From positions 1 to 46,551 of the forward strand of contig NZ_ALMY01000083.1 of assembly GCF_000440115.1 (NCBI RefSeq): a stretch of 46,551 bases of DNA, in the 5' to 3' direction. The stretch is from Streptococcus suis YS56. GTDB taxonomy: Bacteria > Bacillota > Bacilli > Lactobacillales > Streptococcaceae. The notes beneath the pieces were generated by a model. It saw only the letters and a program-made list of their open reading frames with translations. It did no database searches and had not been told where the DNA came from. Position 1 is the stretch's first letter, and every line of letters starts with the position of its first letter. Positions 20,221 to 29,593 of this stretch are shown here, in pieces. The position numbers and the translations under genes are program-made.

Positions 20221-21099
20221 TTAATGGCTTGGACAACCCCCCTTAACTCCTGCTAGACTGTGCTTTCTAGCATGCTTTAAAAAGGTTTGGTAGCGTCTTT
20301 GTGGTTTAAGAGGTTTCTGCCGTGTGAATCCTTTTCCCTTTTTGAAGTTTTGGAATCGTTCCTTTCCATGAGCCACTTTCGTCTTTGTAAAACGCACACC
20401 AGTCTGTCCGCTTTTCACCGCCACTTTACCTGCTTGATAGGTAAACCTGCCATAGCGTCTGGCTTTCAAACTAGTATCCTTTAAGGTTCTTAGACCATCT
20501 AAATCATCATCCTGTGCCACCAAGTCAAGCGATTCAGAGGCAGCTAAGCCTAATACAGCTTTGAACTTGGTGGAGTTTTTCTTAGACTTTTGGACTTTCT
20601 TGAGTTGTTTGACTTCACGTTTGGCAGAACTCACTTCTTTTTCTGCACTGAGTCGATCAAATGACTTTTCTTGGTGAAATTGAAAGCGAGACTTCAGGGA
20701 AGGATTTTCTTTTTTGAAAGTAAACTTGGGATTAACCGATTTTGACTTTTCACTTAGTTTCACTTCTGACAAATGTTTTCTTGCCATCCGCAAACGCTCT
20801 TGAGCTTGCGGAAGTCGATAGTTCTTGATTTCTTTTACCTTCAATAGTCTAGGAGACACATAGGTAATTTCCTTTAGGAACTTCTCTTCTGCTTCCTTTT
20901 GGCTACTGTGTAGATTTTCTTTTAACTCTGTTTTCTTTTCCTGAAAAAGAGAATTTTGAGCTGGTTTTCGAAATCGTCCTTTATTAGGAACAGTCTGTTT
21001 TAAGGCTCTAACTTCTTTCCGATAATGCATACGAGCTGATTTTAAGTTGCTTCGAAAGTTTTGCCTGGCTTGTTTGACTACCTTTTTATCCTCTTTCAT
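20221..21099 (-). pseudogene. N-terminal part of the frameshifted cell-wall hydrolase gene
   Basis: A 292-residue Lys/Arg-rich, helical protein with no membrane segment of its own and repeated KK, KE and QK stretches. Its end (GVKGGCPSH) is out of keeping with the next frame. Reading one base fewer in the G run at 20237-20242 continues as GVKGVVQAIKGSLTFF and then into the membrane helix of the hydrolase. I read it as the cytoplasmic basic tail of a single 933-residue T4SS hydrolase. The ATG at 21099 lies two bases after the VirB4 stop codon (21101), so the two are translated from one message. Confidence 0.8.
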
Positions 21100-21100
21100 C

Positions 21101-23452
21101 TCATGTCCTCATTTTTTCAGGGTCCGTACTCATGATGTCAAAGAGCTTGGTGCGTTGTGGAATCTTATTCTTAAACGGGACAACGGTGGAACCGGCCTTG
21201 ATTAGGCCAGCCCCTTTTTCAGGATTGACCAAGTATTTCTCCAGTTCCTTGGAGAGTCCAAGCATATGCACCAATTCTTCGCGATCGCTCTTAGCCTGTT
21301 TTAAAAGAATCATGAACTCGCTATTGGCAATAATACGTCTGCCATTGGCATCTAAAAGAAGAGTCTCTACATTTTGAGTAATACCTGTCGGTATCGCCCC
21401 ATATTTACGGACACGACTCCAGAGTTTAAAGAAGAAATCAGAGGCATATTTGTCCAATAAAAGAAGCTGCATTTCATCAAAGTAAATCCAGGTCTTCTTC
21501 CCTAGCTTTTGATTTTTCACCACACGATTCCAAATCTGGTCAAAGATAACCATGAGGGCAATTTGTTTTAATTCATCGCCTAATTTTTTGACATTGTAAA
21601 TAAGGAAATGACTGTCAGTTTTGATATTGGTCCGATGTGAAAATATATCTAGCGACCCTTCTACATAGAGTTCCATATCCAGTGCCAAGTCCTTAGCTTC
21701 CTGTTCAGGTTGTTGAGATAAGACAAAGACCCACTCGACCAATGATGGTGTGTCAAAATGCTTATAGGTGAGTCGTGTCACACGGTCAATCAAGGACTTC
21801 TCACGACCATCCATTTTGCGGTCCAAGAGCTTTCCAATCCAGGACAAGAGAAATTCGGACTTGACCTTGACTGGGTCCTCATCCATATTCTCATCGGATA
21901 GGTCTAAGACATTTAAGAAGGTAGTGGAATCTGGGGCAATATCAATACTCTCCCCACCAAAGGCTTGACCGATAATACTGTACTCATTTTCTGGGTCAAC
22001 AATAATAATTTCAGTTTCACTATCTGCTTCCTTGAGCTTAGTAGAGATGATTTCATGTTTTGTCGCCATCCCTTTGCCAGCTCCAGAAGTCCCTAAAATC
22101 AACCCTGACGGAGTATTTAACTTGCCACGGTCAATACTGATGATATTACTTGAGATTTGATTGATGCCATAAAATTTCCCACCCTTGTCCTGAATATCAA
22201 CAGAAGTCCAAGGTGCATTCACGGCAATGTTTGAAGTCAATAGAGACCGAGAAACACCTTCAAGATAGTTCTTCCCAAATGGCAAGAGACTATTAAAAGC
22301 AGCTTCTTGCATGTAGGTCAAATTATCGATAATCATATCATTAGACCCTGCTACTTGCTTGATAATATCCAGAGATTGTTTGAGTTGGTCTTCAGTATCT
22401 GCCAGCACACCAATCAGAAATACGGTGTCAAACAGTTTATCTCCTGTTTGGGTCATGGTTTGAAGAAGAGCTTCTGCTTCATCGATGTTGTTTTCGAGAA
22501 CATGGCCAACCTTCTCTAAATAGATGCCAGTCCGAGCCATCTTTTGTTGTTCCCCAATCTTTTGTGATTCCATCAAGGTTTTCTTGGTTCGCAGCTTGGT
22601 CATGGTTTCAGACTTAGTTGAGCCTTTTGCATGTAGGCTAATCATCACTTCCAAATCAGACTGCATGAGGTCACGAATAAATTTATCCCCTAGCTCCATA
22701 CCGTAATCACGAACATAGACAATCTGTAACAATCTATCGTCCAATTCAATATGATTCTTGTGTTTAAAGGAAAGGTAGGTTGGGGCAATATAGTGTTTGG
22801 TGGATTGACCTGATAGGGTCAAATCCTTGTAAGAGAATGGTAAATGATTTTCACCTCGTAACATATTCGCAAGGACATTCACTCGCTCCTCTCCACCAAG
22901 CAGACCAAGAGACACATCAATCTCAGAAAAGCCACTCTTGAAATATTCCCCAATCTGTGACAGAGAACGAAAAGCTAGTTTTGGTGTTTGGTCGCTCTTG
23001 CCAAATGAAAGAAACTTGACAGCCGAAAAGTTGTTCTCACCCGCCTCTAAGTTGGCATCCATCATGCGATTCAATTCATCACGATAAGCATCAAACCCAT
23101 CTTCCTGCAAGGGATAGAGAATACTCTTACGGAATTTTTCCAGATTGACCTTTTGATTGAAAATGGTCAGTTGGAAATTGGTCTTATCATCCAATGAATT
23201 GATTAAATCGGAATATTTCTCAACAATAGCTCCCTTATGATCTAAACCAACTGTTTGATAATTGACATCACCTAAGAGATAGGTTTGTGAGAAATAACTT
23301 GGACTGACTTGCATGAGGCCATTCTGAAAAAGTCCTTGATAGGCTAACGTATTTACGGTAGAGGGTCTGATCTCCTGCTTCTGTGCTTTCGTCTTTTGCT
23401 TTTTGTCATTAGAAGAGGTCTTTGGTTTCATTGAGTGTTTTAATTTTTTCAC
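21101..23452 (-). CDS. virB4: VirB4-like conjugation ATPase
   Basis: A 783-residue TraE/VirB4-family ATPase that powers assembly of, and transfer through, the type IV secretion channel at the membrane. The N-terminal half is the CagE/TrbE-like region. Walker A GTSGAGKGMATK lies near residue 455, and Walker B is WIYFDEMQLLL near 655. The C-terminal motor domain ends in EKGAGLIKAGSTVVPF, typical of the family. I use a GTG start at 23452, preceded by AAGGAG at six bases, inside the 3' end of the PrgI-like gene, so translation is coupled. No missing motif is seen. Confidence 0.95.
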   Translation of the reverse strand: MKKLKHSMKPKTSSNDKKQKTKAQKQEIRPSTVNTLAYQGLFQNGLMQVSPSYFSQTYLLGDVNYQTVGLDHKGAIVEKYSDLINSLDDKTNFQLTIFNQKVNLEKFRKSILYPLQEDGFDAYRDELNRMMDANLEAGENNFSAVKFLSFGKSDQTPKLAFRSLSQIGEYFKSGFSEIDVSLGLLGGEERVNVLANMLRGENHLPFSYKDLTLSGQSTKHYIAPTYLSFKHKNHIELDDRLLQIVYVRDYGMELGDKFIRDLMQSDLEVMISLHAKGSTKSETMTKLRTKKTLMESQKIGEQQKMARTGIYLEKVGHVLENNIDEAEALLQTMTQTGDKLFDTVFLIGVLADTEDQLKQSLDIIKQVAGSNDMIIDNLTYMQEAAFNSLLPFGKNYLEGVSRSLLTSNIAVNAPWTSVDIQDKGGKFYGINQISSNIISIDRGKLNTPSGLILGTSGAGKGMATKHEIISTKLKEADSETEIIIVDPENEYSIIGQAFGGESIDIAPDSTTFLNVLDLSDENMDEDPVKVKSEFLLSWIGKLLDRKMDGREKSLIDRVTRLTYKHFDTPSLVEWVFVLSQQPEQEAKDLALDMELYVEGSLDIFSHRTNIKTDSHFLIYNVKKLGDELKQIALMVIFDQIWNRVVKNQKLGKKTWIYFDEMQLLLLDKYASDFFFKLWSRVRKYGAIPTGITQNVETLLLDANGRRIIANSEFMILLKQAKSDREELVHMLGLSKELEKYLVNPEKGAGLIKAGSTVVPFKNKIPQRTKLFDIMSTDPEKMRT

Positions 23453-23762
23453 GTTGGTCTCCTTTTCTTCCAGTAAATGTACGATCTGGTACTGTTAGTT
23501 CATAATGAAATCGGTACTTGAGATAGGTTTCAAATGGTAAATCATTAGGGCGATAGACCCCAAATAACATGAGTGGAATGGTAAAGCTAAAAACAAAACC
23601 ATAGACAAACCAATCCCCAAATTGCCAGTAAAATAGGTTCAAGCCCAATACCAAAATAGTTATGGCGACGGCTGGAAATACAAAAATAACCTGTCTAGTT
23701 GTAAATCCTAACCATGCCCTGTGTTGAACCTTTGAAATGTCCTTAAAGACACGTGTGTTCAT
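23409..23762 (-). CDS. PrgI-family T4SS membrane protein (VirB3-like)
   Basis: A 117-residue protein with two adjacent membrane helices (about residues 24-43 and 48-66) followed by YRPNDLPFETYLKYRFHY, the pattern of the PrgI family found next to VirB4 in Gram-positive T4SS. It probably works as the VirB3-like membrane partner of VirB4. I place the start at the ATG at 23762 (MNTRVFKD) behind a GGAG site. A longer reading from 23864 would add 34 residues that run through the end of the upstream gene and look non-coding. It overlaps virB4 by 44 bases. Confidence 0.88.
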   Translation of the reverse strand: MNTRVFKDISKVQHRAWLGFTTRQVIFVFPAVAITILVLGLNLFYWQFGDWFVYGFVFSFTIPLMLFGVYRPNDLPFETYLKYRFHYELTVPDRTFTGRKGDQREKIKTLNETKDLF

Positions 23763-23823
23763 AAATGTTCTCCAATCTAAGTAAGCTATAAAAAGAGGAG
23801 GCGAGATAATGCCTCCCTTCCTC

Positions 23824-24678
23824 CTACATCCCCAAAATACTTCGGGCGGTTCGTTGACTGCCAACTAAGGCAATGATTAATAAGATAGCCTGTACCAAGC
23901 CACCAAACATAATGGCGAGTGATTCCATAACTCCAGCTCCATTTGATACGGCAATCTTTCCAGCCGATTCAAACAAGGGAACAAGCGATACAATTAGAAA
24001 AATCAAGATACCTTGAACGGCATAGACCATGATGTTCTTAAGGTAGCCAATCCCAACACTTCTCCAGTCATCACTAAGGAAGGTCGGAATGGTAACAGGG
24101 GCAAAAGGAATCATCAGATAAAGTTGGATAAAGCGAATGGTAATCAAGATATTGACAACCATGATACTCACCATTCTCACCAACCAAATGAGAATCGCAA
24201 AAAAGCCAATAATCATTTTTCCTACAATTCCAGATCCCTTGATGCCTGTGATGGTATCGTAATTAACACCACCATTCGTGACAAGCCCTGCCACTTGTTC
24301 AATAATATAAGAGGCAATGGCAATAATGGCTTCCACAATAACCGTCGTATTGGTAATCACGACCGCGACCATAATGTAGCTGACAATCATAGGTGCCATG
24401 GCTTCAAAGGTCATCGCACCACCTGAGTTGGCGATTTTCTTGGCCATTTTTGAGAATTCGAGTACGAGAACAACCGCAAGAATAGCTACTCCCAAGGGCT
24501 GCATAATCCCCTTGGTAATGGCTGTCATGTAAGACCACACCGTCGGATTAAAGTCTGCTAGTGATTTAACCAAGTTGGCGGTTGATTCTAAATCCACTTG
24601 AAACCCTTCAAAAAGGCTATCGCTAGATACTTTTTCAGAGGCTAGAAATACAAAAGGTGACGTAAAATTCATCATCAT
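23824..24678 (-). CDS. VirB6/TrbL-like polytopic conjugation protein
   Basis: A 284-residue inner-channel protein with about six membrane helices (near residues 58-80, 93-115, 120-135, 155-180, 185-200 and 215-280) and Gly/Ala/Ile-rich faces, as in VirB6/TrbL proteins of Gram-positive T4SS. It would form the membrane platform through which DNA passes. The GAGGAGG site serves a run of ATG codons at 24678. An upstream ATG (ATGACATGA) is out of frame and ends at once. It lies between the pilin-like and PrgI-like genes, the usual order. Confidence 0.85.
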   Translation of the reverse strand: MMMNFTSPFVFLASEKVSSDSLFEGFQVDLESTANLVKSLADFNPTVWSYMTAITKGIMQPLGVAILAVVLVLEFSKMAKKIANSGGAMTFEAMAPMIVSYIMVAVVITNTTVIVEAIIAIASYIIEQVAGLVTNGGVNYDTITGIKGSGIVGKMIIGFFAILIWLVRMVSIMVVNILITIRFIQLYLMIPFAPVTIPTFLSDDWRSVGIGYLKNIMVYAVQGILIFLIVSLVPLFESAGKIAVSNGAGVMESLAIMFGGLVQAILLIIALVGSQRTARSILGM

Positions 24679-24696
24679 GTCATGTTCTGACCTCCT

Positions 24697-24939
24697 CTAA
24701 ATGGTAATCTGTGTCACAAAAGCACCAGCAGCACCCACCATTACCCCACCAACAATTTCTAGAATGGCATTTCGGACACCTGGCCCACCATCTTTAATGT
24801 TGGTTGAAAGGTTGATAATGCCCATGACAACAAGAAAAGCTCCCACTGCAATTAAGCCTTTTTGTAATAGAGACATGGCTTGGGAGAACATGGAGCTGGC
24901 GTCCACTCCGTATACAAAGCCTGTTAGTTTTTGATTCAT
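24697..24939 (-). CDS. Small two-helix conjugation protein (pilin/VirB2-like)
   Basis: An 80-residue protein with two hydrophobic helices (about residues 20-40 and 58-76) joined by a short charged loop, as seen in VirB2-like or Maff2-type proteins of Gram-positive conjugation systems. The start is the ATG at 24939 (MNQKLTGF) behind GAGG; an ATG four codons earlier lacks a good site. It sits between virD4 and the VirB6-like gene. The channel role is inferred from size, topology and place only. Confidence 0.75.
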   Translation of the reverse strand: MNQKLTGFVYGVDASSMFSQAMSLLQKGLIAVGAFLVVMGIINLSTNIKDGGPGVRNAILEIVGGVMVGAAGAFVTQITI

Positions 24940-24956
24940 ATTTTTCCTCATTTCTA

Positions 24957-25498
24957 TTAATGTAGTGACGTTTCTGTGCTTAAATCCCGTATTTGATAGT
25001 CTGACAAGTTCAATTCTTCCTCTTTAGCCAAGGGATTGATGTGATAGTTCCACCAACGCTCATCGGTTTCCTTATCAGCGAGCAACTTCCAATGTTTGTG
25101 TTTGAGTGGGAAATATTTCTTGGTCCGAAAAACAGGAACTCCTGCAATGCGTACGAGACATTCATCTCGTTTCATATTTCCTACTTCATCTGCTGTCATC
25201 AAGTCACGGGCAATTTTCTGGTGAGAGGTAGAACTTGAGCCAGTCTGACCAAATGAACGACTGGTACTTCTGACATCGATAGTTTGTTTGCCTAGAAGTC
25301 CACTCATGAACTTAAAGGTTTCCTCATCATTCCCACCCAAATAGAGGAGACTGTCACAGTTCCCCAAAATGGTTTTCCAAGCTTCTTTTTCCTTATAAAG
25401 TCCTTGGAGTTGGGCAATATTTTGCAAGATTGGTACTAGACTCATATTCCTAGAGCGAACTGTTGAGGTTTGTTCGGCAAAGTCTGGGATTTCTCCGA
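24957..25498 (-). CDS. virD4: VirD4/TraG coupling protein, 3' exon
   Basis: This is the C-terminal 180 residues of the coupling protein, split off by group II intron 2. The exon opens GEIPDFAEQTSTVRSRNMS, the segment directly after Walker B. LVPILQNIAQLQGLY and the C-terminal LGGNDEETFKFMS region follow, all typical of TraG/VirD4 ATPases. Its first base (25498) completes a GTC codon begun by the G at 28318. The reading into 25499-25589 is intron sequence, so the continuous ORF start there is not a real gene start. Splicing gives a 605-residue protein. Confidence 0.92.
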
Positions 25499-25550
25499 AT
25501 AGCGATAGGTAAGCCTCTGGTGTTGCCACCTCGGGCTTTTCCCCCGCTCC

Positions 25551-25584
25551 ACACCGTGCATGATAGTTTCCCATCACACGGCGT
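25551..25584 (-). ncRNA. Group II intron 2 domain V
   Basis: A 34-base hairpin on the minus strand starts ACGCCGTGTG at 25584 and ends GCACGGTGT at 25551, with a GAAA loop. The catalytic triad position reads CGC where intron 1 has AGC, a variant known among bacterial introns. A domain VI-like stem GGTG/CACC with a GCAA tetraloop follows (about 25519-25530), then the 3' splice site. Confidence 0.82.
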
Positions 25585-25599
25585 TCCACCGACTAAATC

Positions 25600-27510
25600 T
25601 TACTTTTTAGTGCCTATATAGTCCTCGAATTGTATCATTTCTAGCTCCCTGTGTTCACGAAGCTTATTGATTTTATCTTGCATTTCTTTGGTCAATGGTA
25701 GATTTTTGAGTAGCTTACTTACTTTATTGCTATTTTCTTCTCCTACCAAATCCGATACTTCTTTTGAGAGAATAATTAAATTCCTGTAAGTATCGTTTCT
25801 TTCTCCTTTGCAAGGCTTGATGTGTTCACAGACCATATCCACAATGGTCAAAGCATTATGCGTAACAGCACATTTGCCTTTTTGTGCTATATACCTTGAA
25901 AGAGCATTATCTGCCATCTCAAATGTAGGATAGAGATGAGCATTTTCCATCATATACTTCATAACTTCAAAGCTGATACAGTTTTCAGCGTCTGAGTATT
26001 TCCTCACATATTTGTTGACTTCACGTCTTTTATATTTTGGATATTCATAAGATACATATCCGACAGGAACAATCATACGACCATTTATCCATCTACATTG
26101 TTTGGACTTTCCGTACTTATCCAAGATGTATTTGCTTGTAATTTCACCTTGTTTCTCTATGGGAAAGCATCGTTTGTTATGATTCATTCCGTTGCTTTTC
26201 CCTGTAACCTTAAAGGCTATTTCCGCAAAGTCGGATGACACAAGCGTTGCCATACAGTAATAATTGTGCATTCCCATGACCATAGCGTTGTAAAGACTTA
26301 TATTTTTATCTAATTCACTTTGTTTGCTTGGGTTTTTAATATCTTTCCAAACAGAACCCAGTTTACTGATAACCTTGACTTTACTCTTATCTGCCATATG
26401 GGAACGAATAATCCACTTATTCCCTTTTGGTACTACCTTGAATTTTATTCCAAGAAAAGTCGTGTAGTTCTTTCTAAGGTTAGTAATTCCTGATTTTTCA
26501 TCACTTGTCTTCAAGTGAAGATTTTCAGCTAACCATAGCTTTGTCGCACCCATTACCTTAACCGATGTCACATAATCTCTACAGAATATTTTAAAATCAT
26601 CCGCATATCTTACGATATACATTTCTTTTAAGTCGGTTTTTGCTCTGAGCTTGTTCCACTTCTGCGTTCGGTCTATTGTGAGTATGTTTCCCTCGTTATC
26701 AACCTTTGTATACTCGTAGCCTGTACTTCCCTCTTTGATTTTGAACATTTCCCACTGATTAGCAACCCACCAGTCCAGTTCATTCAGTACTACATTAGCT
26801 AGTAGTGGAGATAGAATACCACCTTGAGGTGTACCTGTTTCTGGTGTGATGACTATATCTTTGAACAGAATATCTGCTTTTAACATTTGCTTGATTATCA
26901 TAATCAGCTTTCTGTCCTGTACTCCCAATCCCCATAACTGACGGATAAGTTTTGAGTGGTCAATATTATCAAAGAAGCCTGTGATATCCACATCTACAAC
27001 AAAGTGCAGATTTTGTATTTGTGCCATTTTATAGCACTGTGCTATTGCGTTCTGTGTAGACCTATACGGTCTGAAACCATTGTTCCTTTCGTGAAACTTA
27101 GCTTCACAGATTGGCTCTAACACCTGTAAGACACACTGTTGTATCAGTCTGTCCCAAATACTCGGAATTCCAAGAGGTCTTGTCTTTCCATTATATTTCG
27201 GAATTTCTACTCGTCTGACTTTCTTTGGTTGATAATAGTTCAACTTGTTTCTGATGGTTTTTATGACCATTTCGATAGGTAATTTCTGTATTTCTACAAT
27301 CGTTTTACCATCTGTACCAGGAGTTTTACTCCCATTATTCTTGCAGATATTTCGATATGCAAGTATGATGTTTTGGTCAGAGACAATCATTGGCATGAGC
27401 CTATCAAATCTCTTACCGTTCAGGCTATCTTCATAAAGCTGATAACCTATTTCTTTAGTGTCATACCTTTCTGCATTTCGTTCTGCTTTGTTTACAATTC
27501 GTTTTGCCAT
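25600..27510 (-). CDS. ltrA: Group II intron 2 reverse transcriptase/maturase
   Basis: A 636-residue intron-encoded protein. Its RT domain has KYNGKTRPLGIPSIWDR, NNGFRPYRSTQNAI and the catalytic YADD in VRYADDFKIF (near residue 302). A maturase region follows (MHNYYCMATL). The C-terminus has CEHIKPCKGERNDTYRNLIIL, which looks like an HNH remnant in which the last His is not obvious, so target cleavage may be weak. The start is the ATG at 27510 with AAGGAG nine bases upstream; a TTG three codons earlier is less likely. It is clearly not a recent copy of the intron 1 protein. Confidence 0.94.
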   Translation of the reverse strand: MAKRIVNKAERNAERYDTKEIGYQLYEDSLNGKRFDRLMPMIVSDQNIILAYRNICKNNGSKTPGTDGKTIVEIQKLPIEMVIKTIRNKLNYYQPKKVRRVEIPKYNGKTRPLGIPSIWDRLIQQCVLQVLEPICEAKFHERNNGFRPYRSTQNAIAQCYKMAQIQNLHFVVDVDITGFFDNIDHSKLIRQLWGLGVQDRKLIMIIKQMLKADILFKDIVITPETGTPQGGILSPLLANVVLNELDWWVANQWEMFKIKEGSTGYEYTKVDNEGNILTIDRTQKWNKLRAKTDLKEMYIVRYADDFKIFCRDYVTSVKVMGATKLWLAENLHLKTSDEKSGITNLRKNYTTFLGIKFKVVPKGNKWIIRSHMADKSKVKVISKLGSVWKDIKNPSKQSELDKNISLYNAMVMGMHNYYCMATLVSSDFAEIAFKVTGKSNGMNHNKRCFPIEKQGEITSKYILDKYGKSKQCRWINGRMIVPVGYVSYEYPKYKRREVNKYVRKYSDAENCISFEVMKYMMENAHLYPTFEMADNALSRYIAQKGKCAVTHNALTIVDMVCEHIKPCKGERNDTYRNLIILSKEVSDLVGEENSNKVSKLLKNLPLTKEMQDKINKLREHRELEMIQFEDYIGTKK

Positions 27511-28317
27511 AGTAACCAACTCCTTATCGGAGAATGATTTTTTCTTAGTCGCACCACGACAGCTATGAAAATCTCCTTTTGGTGATTACTATATAGACAT
27601 GAAAGAAAATTTAGTATCGGCTTGTGGCTATCCCTCCACCGCTTATTATCACGGTTTCTTCGGTACTGTGCCACTACTTTCACAACCACAAATGCACTTA
27701 TTGTAGAAAATGTTCTTTCAGACTTTTCATTTTCGATACAACTACGGTACTTTGTCGCTGATACAGTCAGCTCCCGTATTGGTTGCTTTCCACGTTCCAC
27801 ATAACTTAGGATTGTTACCACTTAGGTCATTCCTTTAGCCCTGCAAGTATTATCTTCAAGACTTTTCTCAAGATACCTGTGTCCTGTAAACACAGAGGGT
27901 ATTTCATACTAACAACTTTTACTTTACCCCACTTGCGTACCCACTGGTACACTGGCATTTCTACCAGCCATTCGTTTAGAGCCGTACATTCGGAATTTTG
28001 TCAGACCGCCTATTTGGTCATTCTAACCATATGATAACCCCGCCCGCACTGTCACACACAACACCTACCTCTAGGTATCTTTCCTAGTATTTCTACTTTA
28101 GGGTGTGCTTCGCACGACTTCCCCGAGCTTATAACCTTAGTCGTCTGTATCAGACCAACGCTATTCGGAGTATTAGCGAATCCCCTTCAGGGCGTTACCC
28201 CATCATTTGAGATTTCAGTTATGCAGTTCTCTAAAACCACATTATTAAATTGTTTGTGACTTTAGGCTACGCTTTTGTCGGTTATTCCTACCGCTTTGGG
28301 CGTAGAACGTGTCACAC
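27511..28317 (-). ncRNA. Group II intron 2, 5' RNA domains I-IV
   Basis: This stretch of about 800 bases upstream of the maturase contains no convincing gene. It should fold as intron domains I-III and part of IV. One 109-residue frame (27492..27821) overlaps it but also overlaps the maturase start and has no ribosome site or family resemblance, so it is left out. Confidence 0.8.
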
Positions 28318-29593
28318 CATTCGCAAACTCATCCAGATAGCTTCTAACATGAATCGGCAGTTGCCCTTTAAAGTCAACATCAGCCTGTCTGGTCAAAGTG
28401 GAGAAAACCGTAGTGAAAAATAAAGCAGATAGGAAACGAAAGGTCGTATCATTGTCTGGAATAACAAGATAGACCATGGTCTTTTGAGTGCCCCATGTTT
28501 TCAAATCCATAGTGTCTCTTTGTGTCAAATCAATCACTGATTGGATATTAAAAAGGGCAAATTTAGCTGTTGTGACCGCAATCACCGAATCCAACGTCTT
28601 ATCCTTATAGTTTTGGAAATCCGCCCAATTTCGCATAGTAAAGTTTTCGTGACCGTATTTTTTAGCATAATCTTCAAACAAGACTTCGAGAACACTTTTG
28701 TCCTGATTGTCTCCCTTTGATAAGAGTTTGATGAGTTTCCCAATCTCTGAAAAGGCTGGATAACGGCCACGCTTACGTCTTGCTTCCTGTTCTTGCTTGG
28801 AACTCCCTGGAGGATTGTAAAAATCTACCAAATAAGAGGCAATAGCTCTCACCAATGTCATGGAAGCCTCGTCCCAAAAGGGATCACTGCGAGAACCATT
28901 TCCCTTGGTATTATTAAAATAGACCGTTAACATGCGGTTCAAATCGTTCTCTGTTTCTACATAACGAAAGGGATTAAAACCGTCTGAATTGGTCATATTA
29001 ACCAGATCTAAAACCTTGATCTGATAGCCATTTTCTAAAAAGAGTTTTCCTGTTTTTTCTGCTAAGTGGTCCTTTGGGTCAACGACAATGTTAGAACAGT
29101 TCAGCTGTATCAGATTGGGTTTGACAAAGCGAAAGGTCTTTCCTGCTCCAGAACCACCAATCACAATTAAATTCTTATTTCTATCAAACTGGGGTTTCTT
29201 TTTTTCCAACAAGGTCAGACGGACATCTCTAGCCAGAATCGTGTCATTGAAAGGATTCTTACTGTAAAAGCATCTCTTTTCCTTACTGGTTCCAAATCGG
29301 GCAGAACCGTATTCTTCCCCTTCTCGATAGACCTTCTGTCCTGTCGATACATAAAGATAAACTAGCGTCATCGTTAGTATTCCAAGGATAAAGGCAAGAA
29401 GAGATTTTTGAGTAAAGGAAAATAGCCATAAAGGATTGAAGACTTGATTTAGCCCCTCTCCTAAGAGATAGGCAAAACGTTCCATAGGTGGGGCATTGGT
29501 TAAACTATCATAGAGTAGGGTTAGACGATGGCAGAAATAGCCAAAGGCGAGACCCAAGAGTCCAAAGACAAATGCTATTTGCCTGGAATACAT
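28318..29593 (-). CDS. virD4: VirD4/TraG coupling protein, 5' exon
   Basis: This exon encodes residues 1-425 of the coupling protein, which would bring the relaxase-DNA complex to the T4SS channel. Two membrane helices lie at about residues 5-25 and 60-82. Walker A GGSGAGKT is at 146-153 in a typical LIVIGGSGAGKTFRFVKPN context. SDPFWDEA and the Walker B LDEFAN at the exon end follow. Unspliced translation adds 18 intron codons and stops. The ATG overlaps the stop codon of the PcfB-like gene (TAATG), so the pair is translationally coupled. The spliced length of 605 residues is normal for TraG/VirD4. Confidence 0.94.

Larger units (their letters stand above)
25499..28317 (-). mobile_element. 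Group II intron 2 (2819 bp) in virD4
   Basis: The intron runs on the minus strand from GTGTG at 28317-28313 to AT at 25500-25499. It encodes a 636-residue reverse transcriptase and has a domain V at 25551-25584. Joining the exons gives 1818 bases (606 codons) and restores LDEFAN-V-GEIPDF, the Walker B region of the coupling protein. The element differs from intron 1 in its protein, domain V and length, so it is an independent acquisition. It has the same orientation as virD4, so splicing from the transfer transcript is possible. Confidence 0.93.

Noticed and set aside
24013..24426. 137-residue plus-strand ORF rich in His and Asn
   Set aside because: It lies opposite the VirB6-like gene, has no ribosome site, and its composition reflects the reverse of membrane-helix codons.
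24957..25589. A stand-alone 210-residue VirD4 fragment with its own start
   Set aside because: The first 30 residues come from intron 2 RNA. The rest is the 3' exon of virD4.
27492..27821. 109-residue minus-strand ORF upstream of the intron 2 maturase
   Set aside because: It overlaps the maturase start in another frame and lies in structured intron RNA. No ribosome site.
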